Of a stretch of DNA of 64,000 nt, positions 56,282 to 64,000 are shown one piece after another. Source of the stretch: Myxococcales bacterium (GTDB taxonomy: Bacteria; Myxococcota; Myxococcia; Myxococcales; Myxococcaceae). The stretch lies in assembly GCA_030681895.1 (NCBI GenBank), contig JAUXRI010000089.1:1-64000 (forward strand), read 5' to 3'. Position numbers and translations under genes: made by a program. The notes beneath the pieces were generated by a model that had not been told where the DNA came from, did no database searches, and was given only the letters and a program-made list of their open reading frames with translations. Positions within the stretch are counted from its first letter, which is position 1, and each line of letters begins with the position of its first letter.

Positions 56282-56291
56282 GGCTGCTCCT

Positions 56292-56765
56292 TCACAGGGT
56301 GACCGCGCGGGTCCAGGCGCCAGAGAACGTCTCGAGGGGCAGCGCGCCACTGGAGACGGCCGACCAGTCGCGGATGAACACCGGCCGCAGGAAGTCCTCG
56401 ACGAGGCCGGCTATTGAAGCGACGGCAGCCCACTCGCGCAGGAAGGGCGTGGGGAGCGTCCAGGTCTCGACGGCCCTTCCATCGAACGTGCAAGCCACCA
56501 CTCGGCCGGTCGGGAGCTCGAACAGGAACGCGGAGTTCGCCCACGCTCTTTCGAACTGCTCGAAGCCGTCGTTGCCGAAGAAGGCGCGAACGGTCGTGAC
56601 GTCGCCGAGCGCCCCAAGGAACCGAGTCCAACGCTCGAAGTCCTCCCATGCCGCGCCACCGAAGGGTGCGGGCATCTGGAGGCTGGTGAAGGCCGCGACC
56701 GTCCAGTTGGCGGCCTCTCCCGGTTGGGCGCCGGCGTCGACGAAGCGCGGGTTGAGGAGTGGCAT
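56292..56765 (-). CDS. Small unknown baseplate-operon protein (157 aa)
   Basis: 157 residues. ATG 56765 overlaps the gpJ stop by one base (TGATG). Aromatic-rich sequence (FVDAGAQPGEAANWTVAAF, WEDFERWTRFLGAL, FLREWAAVASI). Possibly a small tail-tip or chaperone protein. No family recognised. Confidence 0.6.
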   Translation of the reverse strand: MPLLNPRFVDAGAQPGEAANWTVAAFTSLQMPAPFGGAAWEDFERWTRFLGALGDVTTVRAFFGNDGFEQFERAWANSAFLFELPTGRVVACTFDGRAVETWTLPTPFLREWAAVASIAGLVEDFLRPVFIRDWSAVSSGALPLETFSGAWTRAVTL

Positions 56766-58270
56766 CAGAGCAACTCCCCGGTGTCACCGTTGCGCAGGCT
56801 CACCGTGCCCAACACCGGAAACTCACGCACGTTCAGTTTCACGTCGGCCGGCAGCCCGTTGAGCGTGAGGTCGAGCCTCGCGTCGCCCATCTTTCGGATG
56901 CCCGGCGTGTCGCGGATGACGTTGAAGACGTCGCTCCACGCCACCTCGCCGACCGGGTTGCCGTCGACGTCCTTGATGTTGAAGCCGAAGTCGACGTTCG
57001 GGTTCGGCGTGCCGTCGGGCTCGCTCACCCGAAACCACGCAGCGAGGTTCATGCGAATGGCGTCGCGCACCACCGACGGCGTCGCGCCCTGGCGGAAGAA
57101 GACGCGCGCGGTGATGTCGAGGCGCCGGTACACGGGGTCCTGCACCGCCACCTGAAAGGTCAGCGTGCATGGATACGCTTCGGTCACCTGACGGAGCACC
57201 TGGGCCTTGAGGGCTGGCGTTGGTTGACCTCCGCCCTGCGGGACGACGTAGAGGATGCCGGTGTTCTCTCCGATGGAGAGGTCTTCATTCGAGGTGAGCA
57301 TCAGGGCGCGCGCGACCCCGGCCAGTCGGCGAGCGTTGATCTCGAAGTCCTCGCGGGCCACCGTTCGAGTCAGGGCTCGCAGACTCTCGGGCGCCAGCAG
57401 TTTCGCCGACGCGATGGTCTGCCGGTCGGCGCCACCTGATGCAGCGAGCGGGTTGCGCGCGGTCACCTGCACGAGCCCGCCGCGGGAGTCCTTGAAGTTC
57501 CCCTCGATGACGACCAGGCGCTCGGCGTCGACGTTGCCAGCGGAGCCTCCGCCGGTCTTGTAGGTGGCCGAGATGGTGCCCGTGGGAGGGAGGCCGTTGG
57601 CGCCGCTCCCGAAGCGCAGCGTCGCGAGTTCGTTCTGGTCGACCGCGGCGACGAAGTGACGGTCGTTCGGGCCGGAGTTGAGGAAGCTCTCGACCTCGGT
57701 GAAGGCGCCCTGCGGCGTCGTCACCACCGCAGAGCCGTCGAGGTACGGGCCGAAGTCGAGCGGCACCGAGAGGTCGGCGAGCCCACGCGCGTCGAACAAC
57801 TGGGTCTGCGTCTTGGAGTGCTCTGCAGTGCCGACCGCGAGCGTCACCCCGACCGGGAAGACGACGGGAGCGAGGAGTTGGAAGCGCACGGGCTCGGTCA
57901 CCTCCTGCGTGCGAATGACGGTGCCCGCGGGGATGGTGACCGGCGCGAGCGCCGGGCGAGCCAAGCGAAGCTCCACCTGCGCCGTAGCCGGCTGCCCGCC
58001 GCTGAGCCGGTAGCCGAGCATCTTCGCGAGGGCCATGACGTTCTTGCGCTGAGTGGCCGTGACGAGGCGCGACTCCCGCGCGAGGTTGTCCTGGTAGAAG
58101 GTCAGCACGTCGCCGACGAAGGCGAACATCTCGAGCAGCAGGTTGCCGAAGCTCGCGACGTCGAAGTCCGTCCAGTCGGGGAAGACGCTCTTCAACAGGG
58201 CGATGAGCCGCGCCCGGAGCGAATCGAAGTCCTTCGACGTGTAGTCGACGGATGGAGGGAGCGCGGCCAC
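56765..58270 (-). CDS. Baseplate J-like protein
   Basis: 501 residues from GTG 58270. N-terminal [37 protein letters not shown]-like wedge region, and then the Bacteroides/phage baseplate-J signature [11 protein letters not shown]-like segment (here [19 protein letters not shown]) plus [19 protein letters not shown] near residue 310. It forms the baseplate wedge in contractile tails and injection systems. One copy here, where eCIS usually has two J-type genes. Gap of 40 bp to gp25 upstream. Confidence 0.9.
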   Translation of the reverse strand: MAALPPSVDYTSKDFDSLRARLIALLKSVFPDWTDFDVASFGNLLLEMFAFVGDVLTFYQDNLARESRLVTATQRKNVMALAKMLGYRLSGGQPATAQVELRLARPALAPVTIPAGTVIRTQEVTEPVRFQLLAPVVFPVGVTLAVGTAEHSKTQTQLFDARGLADLSVPLDFGPYLDGSAVVTTPQGAFTEVESFLNSGPNDRHFVAAVDQNELATLRFGSGANGLPPTGTISATYKTGGGSAGNVDAERLVVIEGNFKDSRGGLVQVTARNPLAASGGADRQTIASAKLLAPESLRALTRTVAREDFEINARRLAGVARALMLTSNEDLSIGENTGILYVVPQGGGQPTPALKAQVLRQVTEAYPCTLTFQVAVQDPVYRRLDITARVFFRQGATPSVVRDAIRMNLAAWFRVSEPDGTPNPNVDFGFNIKDVDGNPVGEVAWSDVFNVIRDTPGIRKMGDARLDLTLNGLPADVKLNVREFPVLGTVSLRNGDTGELL

Positions 58271-58310
58271 TGCGTGCCAAAGCCGCAGGGGGGCGCCCTG
58301 CGGGGACCGG

Positions 58311-58688
58311 TCAACGCGTCACGGGGACTTCCGTCGTCGCGACCAGGGTCCCCTCTCGCACGCGAACACGCAGGCTCAACGACGGGCCGGCCTGCTGGAG
58401 CTCAACCCCGAGCAACTGCGCGCCGGGCACCCACCGAGCGAGCGCGTCGCGCACGTACACCTGCGCGAGCTCGCCGAGGACCGCGTCGTTGCGCTGGTGG
58501 CGGAGCAAGGCGAGTCCGGCGCCGAAGTTGGTGCGCCACGGCAGCTCACCTGAGGAACGTGGCGTTGCCCCCTCGGTCAGCAGTGCCTGGCGGACCTTCG
58601 AGGCGAGAAGAGACTCCCCACTGCCGACCGCGAAGTCGCGTTTCTTGTCGCGCCTGAAGGGGGTCAACAAGTTGGAAGGAGCGCGCAT
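58311..58688 (-). CDS. gp25/gpW-like baseplate wedge protein
   Basis: 125 residues. The core [13 protein letters not shown]-like block (here [20 protein letters not shown]) and the C-terminal [18 protein letters not shown] correspond to the T4 gp25/gpW fold that starts sheath assembly. ATG 58688 overlaps the preceding stop by one base. It is the bridge between spike genes and gpJ. The usual EPR motif is not exact. Confidence 0.8.
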   Translation of the reverse strand: MRAPSNLLTPFRRDKKRDFAVGSGESLLASKVRQALLTEGATPRSSGELPWRTNFGAGLALLRHQRNDAVLGELAQVYVRDALARWVPGAQLLGVELQQAGPSLSLRVRVREGTLVATTEVPVTR

Positions 58689-59362
58689 CAGGGCACCGGG
58701 ATCGCGCTGCGCAGTTGCTGCAGGGTCTTCACGAGGTCATCGAGCGGCTTCACGGCCTCGTCGAGTGGCTTGCCGGCCATCGCGGAGAGGTCGGGCGCCT
58801 TCGGGCCGCCGATCATCGCCATGAAGATGTCGAGGATGCCCAGCAGCGTGCCCAGCGCACCGAGTCCCTTGCCCAGGTTCGCAGCCTCCTGCTCGATGTT
58901 CGCGCGCGTACAGGCGGCAATGGCCGCGAGCCCCGGGTCGTTGAGCTCGGTCGCGAGCTGAGTCATTCGCCCCAACTGCCGCGCCTGCACTTGCAGGAAG
59001 ACCAGCTGGTCTCGGAGCTTGCTCAGCGTGTCGAGCACCAGGTCGACCACGCCGATGATGGTGTACGGCAGCGACAGCTGCGGCACGAGCCGGAGCAGCT
59101 TCGCGACCTTCTTGGTCATCTCGACGATGGCGCTCACCAACTTCGTGGGGTCTGGCGGCGGACCGAGCGACTCCGGGATGGCCTTCACCGTGTTGAACAC
59201 TGCGATGACGGCGTCGAGGATGTTGAACACCGGCATGAGCGGAGTGAGCGCGGGCTGAATCACCTTCAGTAGGTCCTGCTGCTGCATCGTGACGCCGCCG
59301 GGCAAGGTCATCGAGAGCGGGTCCGGCAGGGCGGGGATGCGAAGGAGGATCGGCAGGGCCAT
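58688..59362 (-). CDS. Unknown helical protein between spike and gp25
   Basis: 224 residues, nearly all helical, with many hydrophobic positions and no Cys-based motif: LLKVIQPALTPLMPVFNI, LDAVIAVFNTVKAIPESLG, DLVLDTLSKLRDQLVFLQVQ, LGTLLGILDIFMAMIGGP. In the gene order it takes the place where eCIS and P2-like operons carry a PAAR tip or small chaperone, but it has no PAAR motif. It could be membrane-interacting, or a tape-like/plug factor. Nine bp after the spike gene. Function unknown. Confidence 0.65.
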   Translation of the reverse strand: MALPILLRIPALPDPLSMTLPGGVTMQQQDLLKVIQPALTPLMPVFNILDAVIAVFNTVKAIPESLGPPPDPTKLVSAIVEMTKKVAKLLRLVPQLSLPYTIIGVVDLVLDTLSKLRDQLVFLQVQARQLGRMTQLATELNDPGLAAIAACTRANIEQEAANLGKGLGALGTLLGILDIFMAMIGGPKAPDLSAMAGKPLDEAVKPLDDLVKTLQQLRSAIPVP

Positions 59363-59372
59363 GGGGCTCCGT

Positions 59373-59951
59373 TCAGATGGGGTCGGCGCTCGGTCGGACG
59401 ACCCGGCCGGCGATGGTGACGAGAGGGGCCTCGATGGAGATTGCGCCCACTGCCTTCAACGTGAGCGCGGTCGTGGCCTCGAGGGTGACGGTGTTGTCCT
59501 CGGCGTCGAAGGTGAGGGAGTCGCCCGTCTTCCTGTTGGTCAGCTTCAGCTTGCGGCTCTTCTCCGACTCGTCGAGCTCGATGCGGAAGGTCTTCGTGGC
59601 GAGGACGCGGTTGTCGGGCGGGTTTCGCTGCGCCTCGATAGGCACCTCGCTGTCGCCGCCCGGCTTCCCCCAGTGCGCGGCGAGGTAGTACGGCGCGTCC
59701 TCCTTTCCCTGGTTGAAGAACACCGCGACCTCGGCGTGCTTCTCCGGCACGGCGAAGAAGCCGCGGTCCTTGCTGCCGCCGCCGACAGTGCCGAGCGGCC
59801 AGGCCCAGGCGCTCTCGGGCTCGATGACTCCGGGGATGCACACGCGAACGCGCCCCAGCTGGGCGTCGTCGTTCCTGTCGGTGACGTAGCCGACGTACAT
59901 GCCGAGCCGCAGCGTGTCGTTCCGGTGGATGTCGTCGTCGAAGGTGCTCAT
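59373..59951 (-). CDS. Baseplate assembly protein V-like spike
   Basis: 192 residues from ATG 59951 (ATGA overlap with gpD). N-terminal OB-fold-like region with [20 protein letters not shown] and [17 protein letters not shown], then a C-terminal beta-helix region ([36 protein letters not shown]) as in gpV/VgrG tips. It is the piercing spike of a contractile tail. No separate PAAR tip gene is visible nearby. Confidence 0.87.
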   Translation of the reverse strand: MSTFDDDIHRNDTLRLGMYVGYVTDRNDDAQLGRVRVCIPGVIEPESAWAWPLGTVGGGSKDRGFFAVPEKHAEVAVFFNQGKEDAPYYLAAHWGKPGGDSEVPIEAQRNPPDNRVLATKTFRIELDESEKSRKLKLTNRKTGDSLTFDAEDNTVTLEATTALTLKAVGAISIEAPLVTIAGRVVRPSADPI

Positions 59952-61207
59952 CGCGGCACGCTCATTCCCGATTCCGGGTCCTCGGCGCCGATGGTCTTCC
60001 CGTCGCGGCGGTACTCGACGTGGGTGCCGCCGCGTTCGGCTTCGACCACCTCGATGGGCTTGAGCGCGGCGCCGACCGCCGGCGGGTTGCGGTTCGGCTG
60101 ACCACCCTGCGGCTGCCCCTTCACACCAGTGCCCAGGCCGTCGCGCGTCAGCTTGAGGTCGACCACGTACCCGCTCGCCCCGATGACGTGCTTCGCCTCG
60201 GTCACGTAGTACTTCCCCGAGAGCGCGCTCGAGATGCCCCGCACCTCGATGACGGCCTTCGCGCGCAACGTCGGGTCGCCCACCACCTGCATCGACAGCT
60301 TCACCGTGTCCCGCTCGGCGGCGCGAAACCGTGCGGCTGCCTCGCGACTGGCGGCATCGGAGTTCGCCGCCGCCGTCGGGTGCGCGCTGGCCGTCGCGTT
60401 CCGCCGTTGGAGCGACGTGGTGCCCGTCTCCGGGTCCACCACCTCGACCAACTCCCCCAGCGTGGGTCGACCGACAGTCGAGCTGCTGGCGCTCGCTTCG
60501 ACCGGTGCCTTGTTGAGCGGGTCTCTCCCCCTCACGTCGACGCGCCCAACGCGCCGCACGAGGTCGGTCTCGACGCTGACGGACATCACGTCGCCCCGCC
60601 CGGGGTCCGAGTACCAGGTCAGCACGTGGGTCGGCGGCGAGGCTTGGCCACGCGGCCTCCAGTGGAAGCCGGAGTCGTCGATGAAGAACTCGAACTCCTC
60701 GCGCGCGGCGAGGCGGCGGAGGAAGCGCGCGTCGGTCTCTCCCGCTTGGTGCACCGACTCGAGCACCTCCGCGGTGTCGCCGATGTCGACCTCGCCGACG
60801 AAGCCGTACTCGGCCGCCACCTCGCGCACGACGTCGCTCCGGCGACGGCCCACCCACGAGCGCGTCTTCGCCGTGAGGTTCATCAGCACGCTGGTCGCCT
60901 GCCCCTCGACGGTGAGCGTCTGGAAGCCCTTGAGCTTCTTCACCACCACCCGCCGCGGCGGCGCCATGTTTCCCGGGTAGCCCCAGGAGACCTCGAGCAC
61001 CGCCCCGCCCGCGAGCTCCGGCACCTCGAAAAGAGAGAGGTCGAAATTGTCGAGCTGAATGGACGCCTGATCTGCCTTCAGCGCCGTGTCTTCGAAGGTA
61101 AAGCCGAGGATGCGGCCGTCGAGGGTGAGGGGCACTCCGGCCGCGGCGCGCTCCGACGGCAGCGCGGTGATGCGCACCCCTGGCGCGCTTCGGTCTGCGG
61201 GCGTCAT
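59948..61207 (-). CDS. Phage late control protein D-like baseplate hub
   Basis: 419 residues. The beta-barrel hub typical of gpD/gp27: [52 protein letters not shown] and [19 protein letters not shown]. It links the tube to the gpV spike. ATG 61207 overlaps the LysM stop (ATGA). In eCIS the gpD and gpV parts are often fused; here they are separate and coupled. An extended linker near residues 290-330 (Ala/Thr-rich) is unusual. Confidence 0.85.
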   Translation of the reverse strand: MTPADRSAPGVRITALPSERAAAGVPLTLDGRILGFTFEDTALKADQASIQLDNFDLSLFEVPELAGGAVLEVSWGYPGNMAPPRRVVVKKLKGFQTLTVEGQATSVLMNLTAKTRSWVGRRRSDVVREVAAEYGFVGEVDIGDTAEVLESVHQAGETDARFLRRLAAREEFEFFIDDSGFHWRPRGQASPPTHVLTWYSDPGRGDVMSVSVETDLVRRVGRVDVRGRDPLNKAPVEASASSSTVGRPTLGELVEVVDPETGTTSLQRRNATASAHPTAAANSDAASREAAARFRAAERDTVKLSMQVVGDPTLRAKAVIEVRGISSALSGKYYVTEAKHVIGASGYVVDLKLTRDGLGTGVKGQPQGGQPNRNPPAVGAALKPIEVVEAERGGTHVEYRRDGKTIGAEDPESGMSVPR

Positions 61208-61542
61208 GCGTCCCTCCGCCGCTGCTCGCCGAAGATGACGTCGGTCAGCACTCGTACGCTGGGAATGAGCAACGGCCGCCCGACGCCGAGCTGCAGCGTC
61301 GGGTCGATGATGGGGTCCGGCTGGAAGTCGGCGATGGCCCACCAGAAGCCACACGCCCGTGGGAGCGGCGCGAAGTACTGACCGGCGAGGTCGAACAGCG
61401 TGTCGCCCTGCGCGACGACGTGGGTGCGCGTGTCGGGCTGCGGCTGGAAGCCGTAAGGCTCGCGCTCTGTGAGGAAGAGGCGGCCGTCCTCGTCGCGGAC
61501 CGCATGCGTGAAGGCGTGCCGCGAGCCGACCTGCGGAGCCAT
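61204..61542 (-). CDS. LysM-domain tail protein
   Basis: 112 residues. ATG 61542 overlaps the tube-protein stop by one base. The LysM part ([19 protein letters not shown] then the WWAIADFQ and [15 protein letters not shown] segments) is the usual baseplate LysM of phage and eCIS (gp53-like). It may help build the baseplate hub or bind peptidoglycan. The last 20 residues are basic. Confidence 0.87.
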   Translation of the reverse strand: MAPQVGSRHAFTHAVRDEDGRLFLTEREPYGFQPQPDTRTHVVAQGDTLFDLAGQYFAPLPRACGFWWAIADFQPDPIIDPTLQLGVGRPLLIPSVRVLTDVIFGEQRRRDA

Positions 61543-62036
61543 CACGACACCTGCCGGCGGAGGTCCTCGCTCGTCACTCGACGGTCGAGCAACTCCTCGA
61601 ACGTGACCGAAGCGGTGTAGGCGAGGAGCTTCGAATCGACGGCGAGCTGGCGGTGCTGGAAGTCGACGCTGGCGATGACGCACTCGATGGTGACGACGTT
61701 CGGCCAAATGAGCAGTATGCGCGGTGGGGCGGTGGGCAGTACGCGGGTCGTGTTCGCCGGCGGGACCGTGAGCGCGCGCAGGAAGGCGCGGAACTCGAGG
61801 ATGTTCGGCTCGCCCGGCTGCTCGTTGGCGAAGAAGCGGTCGAGGTAGAACTCAACGCCGGTCAGCTGGCGGTTCGAGGTGCTCTGGAACTGGAGCACTT
61901 GGTGCGAGAGCCCCGGCACCACTTGCCGGTTCCAGTTCACCTGGAGCTTCTCGGTGAGCTGCGTCGGGTTGAAGAGGCACTCGAGCGACTCGCCGGTGGT
62001 GACGTTGACGAGCAAGCAGCGTGGGGGCCGCGTCAT
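61542..62036 (-). CDS. Contractile injection system tube-type protein (Afp7-N-like)
   Basis: 164 residues from ATG 62036. It matches the N-terminal domain of eCIS tube-cap/initiator proteins: [20 protein letters not shown] and [20 protein letters not shown]. In many eCIS this domain is fused to a LysM domain; here the LysM is the next gene. It is the first visible gene of the baseplate operon, and no sheath or main tube gene is found upstream within the window. Diverges from the gene at 62108 across 71 bp. Confidence 0.85.
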   Translation of the reverse strand: MTRPPRCLLVNVTTGESLECLFNPTQLTEKLQVNWNRQVVPGLSHQVLQFQSTSNRQLTGVEFYLDRFFANEQPGEPNILEFRAFLRALTVPPANTTRVLPTAPPRILLIWPNVVTIECVIASVDFQHRQLAVDSKLLAYTASVTFEELLDRRVTSEDLRRQVS

Positions 62037-62107
62037 TGCCGAGGAGAGCCGCACAGCACCACAAGGCATCTCGCTGCGGACCGAGGGGACACGAGTATGA
62101 TTGCGAA

Positions 62108-63331
62108 ATGATCGCGATCGACAAGGTCAGGACGGCGCTCTCAGAAGTGGATGACGCGCTCGCTGGCAAACCGAAGGCCTCCAGCCGTCTTCCAGGGGGA
62201 CCGCACAGAGTCGTATGGATTCCAGATCAGGCAGGCCCCGTCGAAGCCCTCGCCTCGGAGGACGCTCGCCGGAACCCGTCACCACGGCCGCCTTCCCGCT
62301 TGGTGCCCTTCCTCGACCTGACTCCTCAGCGCGAGGCGGACCTGGCAAATGCACTGGCCCAAATTCAGCCCACGGGAACATTGCTTGGCACTCCACTTGG
62401 CGAGACTTCGGCCGATGCAATCGCTTCTTGCCATTCTTTCCACGAATTCGAAACCCAGTGGGGTGTGTATTTCAGCGCCTCCGCCCTTCTTGGATACGCG
62501 AAGGCACTATTTCCGAAGACACCGCTAAGCAAGTCGACTCCGTTCGTGTGGAGATTCGTCTTGCACCACGAACTCTTTCACTTTGGGATCGAGTACGCAG
62601 TTGCGCAGTTGGAGTGCATGACTGGCAAAGCCATCTACAGACTCGCACAGACGTTCTTCGGTGATTTGGCCGAGGATGAATACCCGTACAACCAACCAGA
62701 GGAAGCTCTCTGCAACGGGTACGCACTCAGGCAGATGACAAGTACGCGTCCAAGGCCGCGCAACGCCCAAGAGATCCTGAGACGTAACATGGCGCAGGAG
62801 AAACCCGGCTACCGAGATGGCATCAAGTACGAAACAGACCGTGCGTTTGAGGAGGGCTTTCGAGAATACATTATCAACGCAGTCAGTTTCCCCGGTCCCT
62901 CCGGAACGCCACTGCTTGAAACGAAGACGTGGAGCGGCTTGGACTTGCTGAGCCTGCTTCCCGGAGGCGGAGAGATTCCCGAGGGCTCTGCCCCGATCAT
63001 CATCCTGGACGACTTTGCCGAGCATGGACTGCCACCCTTCACAATTGGCGTCCAGCAATTCACCAGTCTCGCTACGGTGGAGGAGTCCGCGCGTTTTCAG
63101 AAGAAGCTCTCGAAGCTCGACCACCTTGTGCGAAAGCAGTGGGAGGCTCAGAAGCGTCGTCTTACCCAACAGACCACGTTTGGATTTGAATTCTGGGAAC
63201 GAACATCGGATGGCCCGGTGTACTCCGTGCGTGTGGGCGACAATTTTCGAGCGCACATCCTCGTTGTTGATCCCGCCACAAAGGCAGTCGCTCTCGACAT
63301 TGGGAACCACAAGGCGATGGGCCATGGATAA
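62108..63331 (+). CDS. HExxH protein with C-terminal RelE/ParE-like segment
   Basis: 407 residues. HELFH (residues 154-158, in [16 protein letters not shown]) gives a zinc HExxH, and EE about 40 residues later ([16 protein letters not shown]) is a good third ligand. The final 45 residues ([32 protein letters not shown]) resemble the compact beta-sheet end of RelE/ParE toxins. Reduced GC and an opposite strand from the tail genes suggest an accessory gene. Toxin, peptidase or both: unresolved. ATG 62108 is chosen because the longer frame before it has no likely domain. Confidence 0.6.
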   Translation: MIAIDKVRTALSEVDDALAGKPKASSRLPGGPHRVVWIPDQAGPVEALASEDARRNPSPRPPSRLVPFLDLTPQREADLANALAQIQPTGTLLGTPLGETSADAIASCHSFHEFETQWGVYFSASALLGYAKALFPKTPLSKSTPFVWRFVLHHELFHFGIEYAVAQLECMTGKAIYRLAQTFFGDLAEDEYPYNQPEEALCNGYALRQMTSTRPRPRNAQEILRRNMAQEKPGYRDGIKYETDRAFEEGFREYIINAVSFPGPSGTPLLETKTWSGLDLLSLLPGGGEIPEGSAPIIILDDFAEHGLPPFTIGVQQFTSLATVEESARFQKKLSKLDHLVRKQWEAQKRRLTQQTTFGFEFWERTSDGPVYSVRVGDNFRAHILVVDPATKAVALDIGNHKAMGHG

Positions 63332-63402
63332 ACGTCGGTGCTCCGAACTCCGACGTCTCCTAGCTGACAACGTAGTCAGTCGGCCCGCACGTTCAGAGCC
63401 GC

Positions 63403-64000
63403 TCACAGAAGCGCGTTGATGTCCTTGATGAGCCTCTCGAAGCGATCGACAGCCGCCGACGCATCGGGCAGGGCCGAGAAGAGCTTCGCGCGGTTCTGCA
63501 CGAGGTGATCTGAAGGCGTGAAGTGGTCGAACTCCGGCGAGCCAGCAGGAAGCGTTCTGAAATGCCCCTCCACGTGTTCGAGGATTCGCAACGGACCTGA
63601 GGACGCACCAGCGGAGACTTGCTGAGCGCCCTGAAGCCCATAGGCCGCGTTCACCAGGGCCGGGTACATCTGCTTCCCGAGAATGTCCTCAGAGTCCCCT
63701 TCCGCCTGTCCCGCGTAGGTGTTCGCCGTGAGAATCCGGTTCTCGCTCAAGAGTCTCATGCGCCGGAACTCGTCGACCTTCTTCTTCTGCCCGGTGGCGA
63801 GATCGACCAGCACGGCAACGTTCAACCTGTTGCCGCCAAACAGCGCCATGAAGGCCGCCACCTTGTCCACGCCTCCTGTGGGACAGATAACCCATCGAGC
63901 GTCGAGAGGAGTCTTGCCTCGAGCGCGCAGCTCTTCGGAGAACGCCTTCAGGTACAGCAGGTCGGACGGCCCCTCGACCAACAGCGTGTGCTTGCCCACA
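63403..64000 (-). CDS. OLD-like nuclease, C-terminal Toprim part (cut by window end)
   Basis: Only the C-terminal 199 residues are inside. The Toprim pattern is visible: TLLVEGPSDLLYLKAFSEEL (Glu), ICPTGGVDKVAAF, VAVLVDLATGQKKKV (Asp) and a later DSEDILGKQMY (acidic). The frame is open at the edge and an ATPase N-terminal half of an OLD/GajA-like protein is expected beyond it. OLD-family nucleases occur as anti-phage or phage-exclusion factors. Any gajB-like partner would also be outside, or downstream to the left, where none is present. Confidence 0.8.
   Translation of the reverse strand, partial: VGKHTLLVEGPSDLLYLKAFSEELRARGKTPLDARWVICPTGGVDKVAAFMALFGGNRLNVAVLVDLATGQKKKVDEFRRMRLLSENRILTANTYAGQAEGDSEDILGKQMYPALVNAAYGLQGAQQVSAGASSGPLRILEHVEGHFRTLPAGSPEFDHFTPSDHLVQNRAKLFSALPDASAAVDRFERLIKDINALL

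Noticed and set aside
44753-62036. Type VI secretion system
   Set aside because: No TssB/C sheath, ClpV, TssJKLM or Hcp gene; the spike is gpV-like and a LysM tube-cap pair is present, fitting phage/eCIS.

Overview
The window comes from a GC-rich genome that is almost certainly a myxobacterium or close relative (Myxococcota). The evidence is the many lipoproteins with Gly/Ser/Ala-rich linkers after the signal peptide, a MYXO-CTERM-like tail on a thrombospondin-type-3/DUF4215/Ig-repeat surface protein, a TIGR02996-type protein, a eukaryotic-like Ser/Thr kinase with a membrane domain, and strict -35-type promoter plus GC-rich discriminator at a tRNA gene. Translational coupling is very common: adjacent genes repeatedly share ATGA, GTGA, TTGA or TGATG junctions, and I used these to choose starts.

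From 1 to about 41.2 kb the DNA looks like ordinary chromosome. It holds the end of a phospholipase D/cardiolipin-synthase-like gene, a giant membrane TPR protein, an ECF sigma factor with an NrsF-like membrane anti-sigma and a candidate autoregulatory promoter, an SDR/acyltransferase pair, several lipoproteins, a subtilisin-like protease, mfd, a Uma2-type protein, glutaryl-CoA dehydrogenase, two tandem paralogous lipoproteins with coding minisatellites, and a five-gene catabolic operon (SDR, RidA-like, enoyl-CoA hydratase-like, Lys-tailed protein, acyl-CoA dehydrogenase). With a benzoate-CoA-ligase-type enzyme 10 kb away, that operon resembles aminobenzoyl-CoA/aryl-CoA degradation gene sets. 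Then come a DUF4010/MgtC-like transporter, the Ig-repeat protein, a kinase, an alpha/beta hydrolase lipoprotein, a glycosyltransferase, two more tandem paralogous secreted proteins, an RsmB-type rRNA methyltransferase and an HD-domain protein.

At 41.13 kb a tRNA-Asn gene with its own promoter and terminator marks a sharp change. Directly after it lies a decayed IS5-type transposase, and from there to the end of the window the genes are accessory. Two outward parts carry somewhat A/T-richer hypothetical genes: a 535-aa HExxH protein, a membrane protein, a Cys-rich secreted protein, a second HExxH protein and the C-terminal Toprim part of an OLD-like nuclease. The middle is a contractile-tail baseplate operon on the minus strand (62.0 to 53.9 kb): tube-initiator/CIS tube protein, LysM protein, gpD, gpV spike, an unknown helical protein, gp25, gpJ, three small unknown proteins and a tail-protein-I homologue with an extra N-terminal Ig-like part. 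A second minus-strand series (51.9 to 44.75 kb) runs from a glycosyltransferase through a large tail fibre straight into ten small genes centred on an amidoligase with two gamma-glutamylcyclotransferase-like proteins. No sheath, tube, terminase, capsid, portal or integrase gene is visible, so this is a partial phage or contractile-injection-type island, at least inside the window.

The most interesting unit is the tail-fibre-linked amidoligase cassette: amide-bond-forming and gamma-glutamyl-removing enzymes together with two related DUF6900-like miniproteins, a ribbon-helix-helix protein and a zinc-ribbon protein, all in tight translational coupling. It may make or edit an isopeptide-type modification connected with the particle or with the host during its production.
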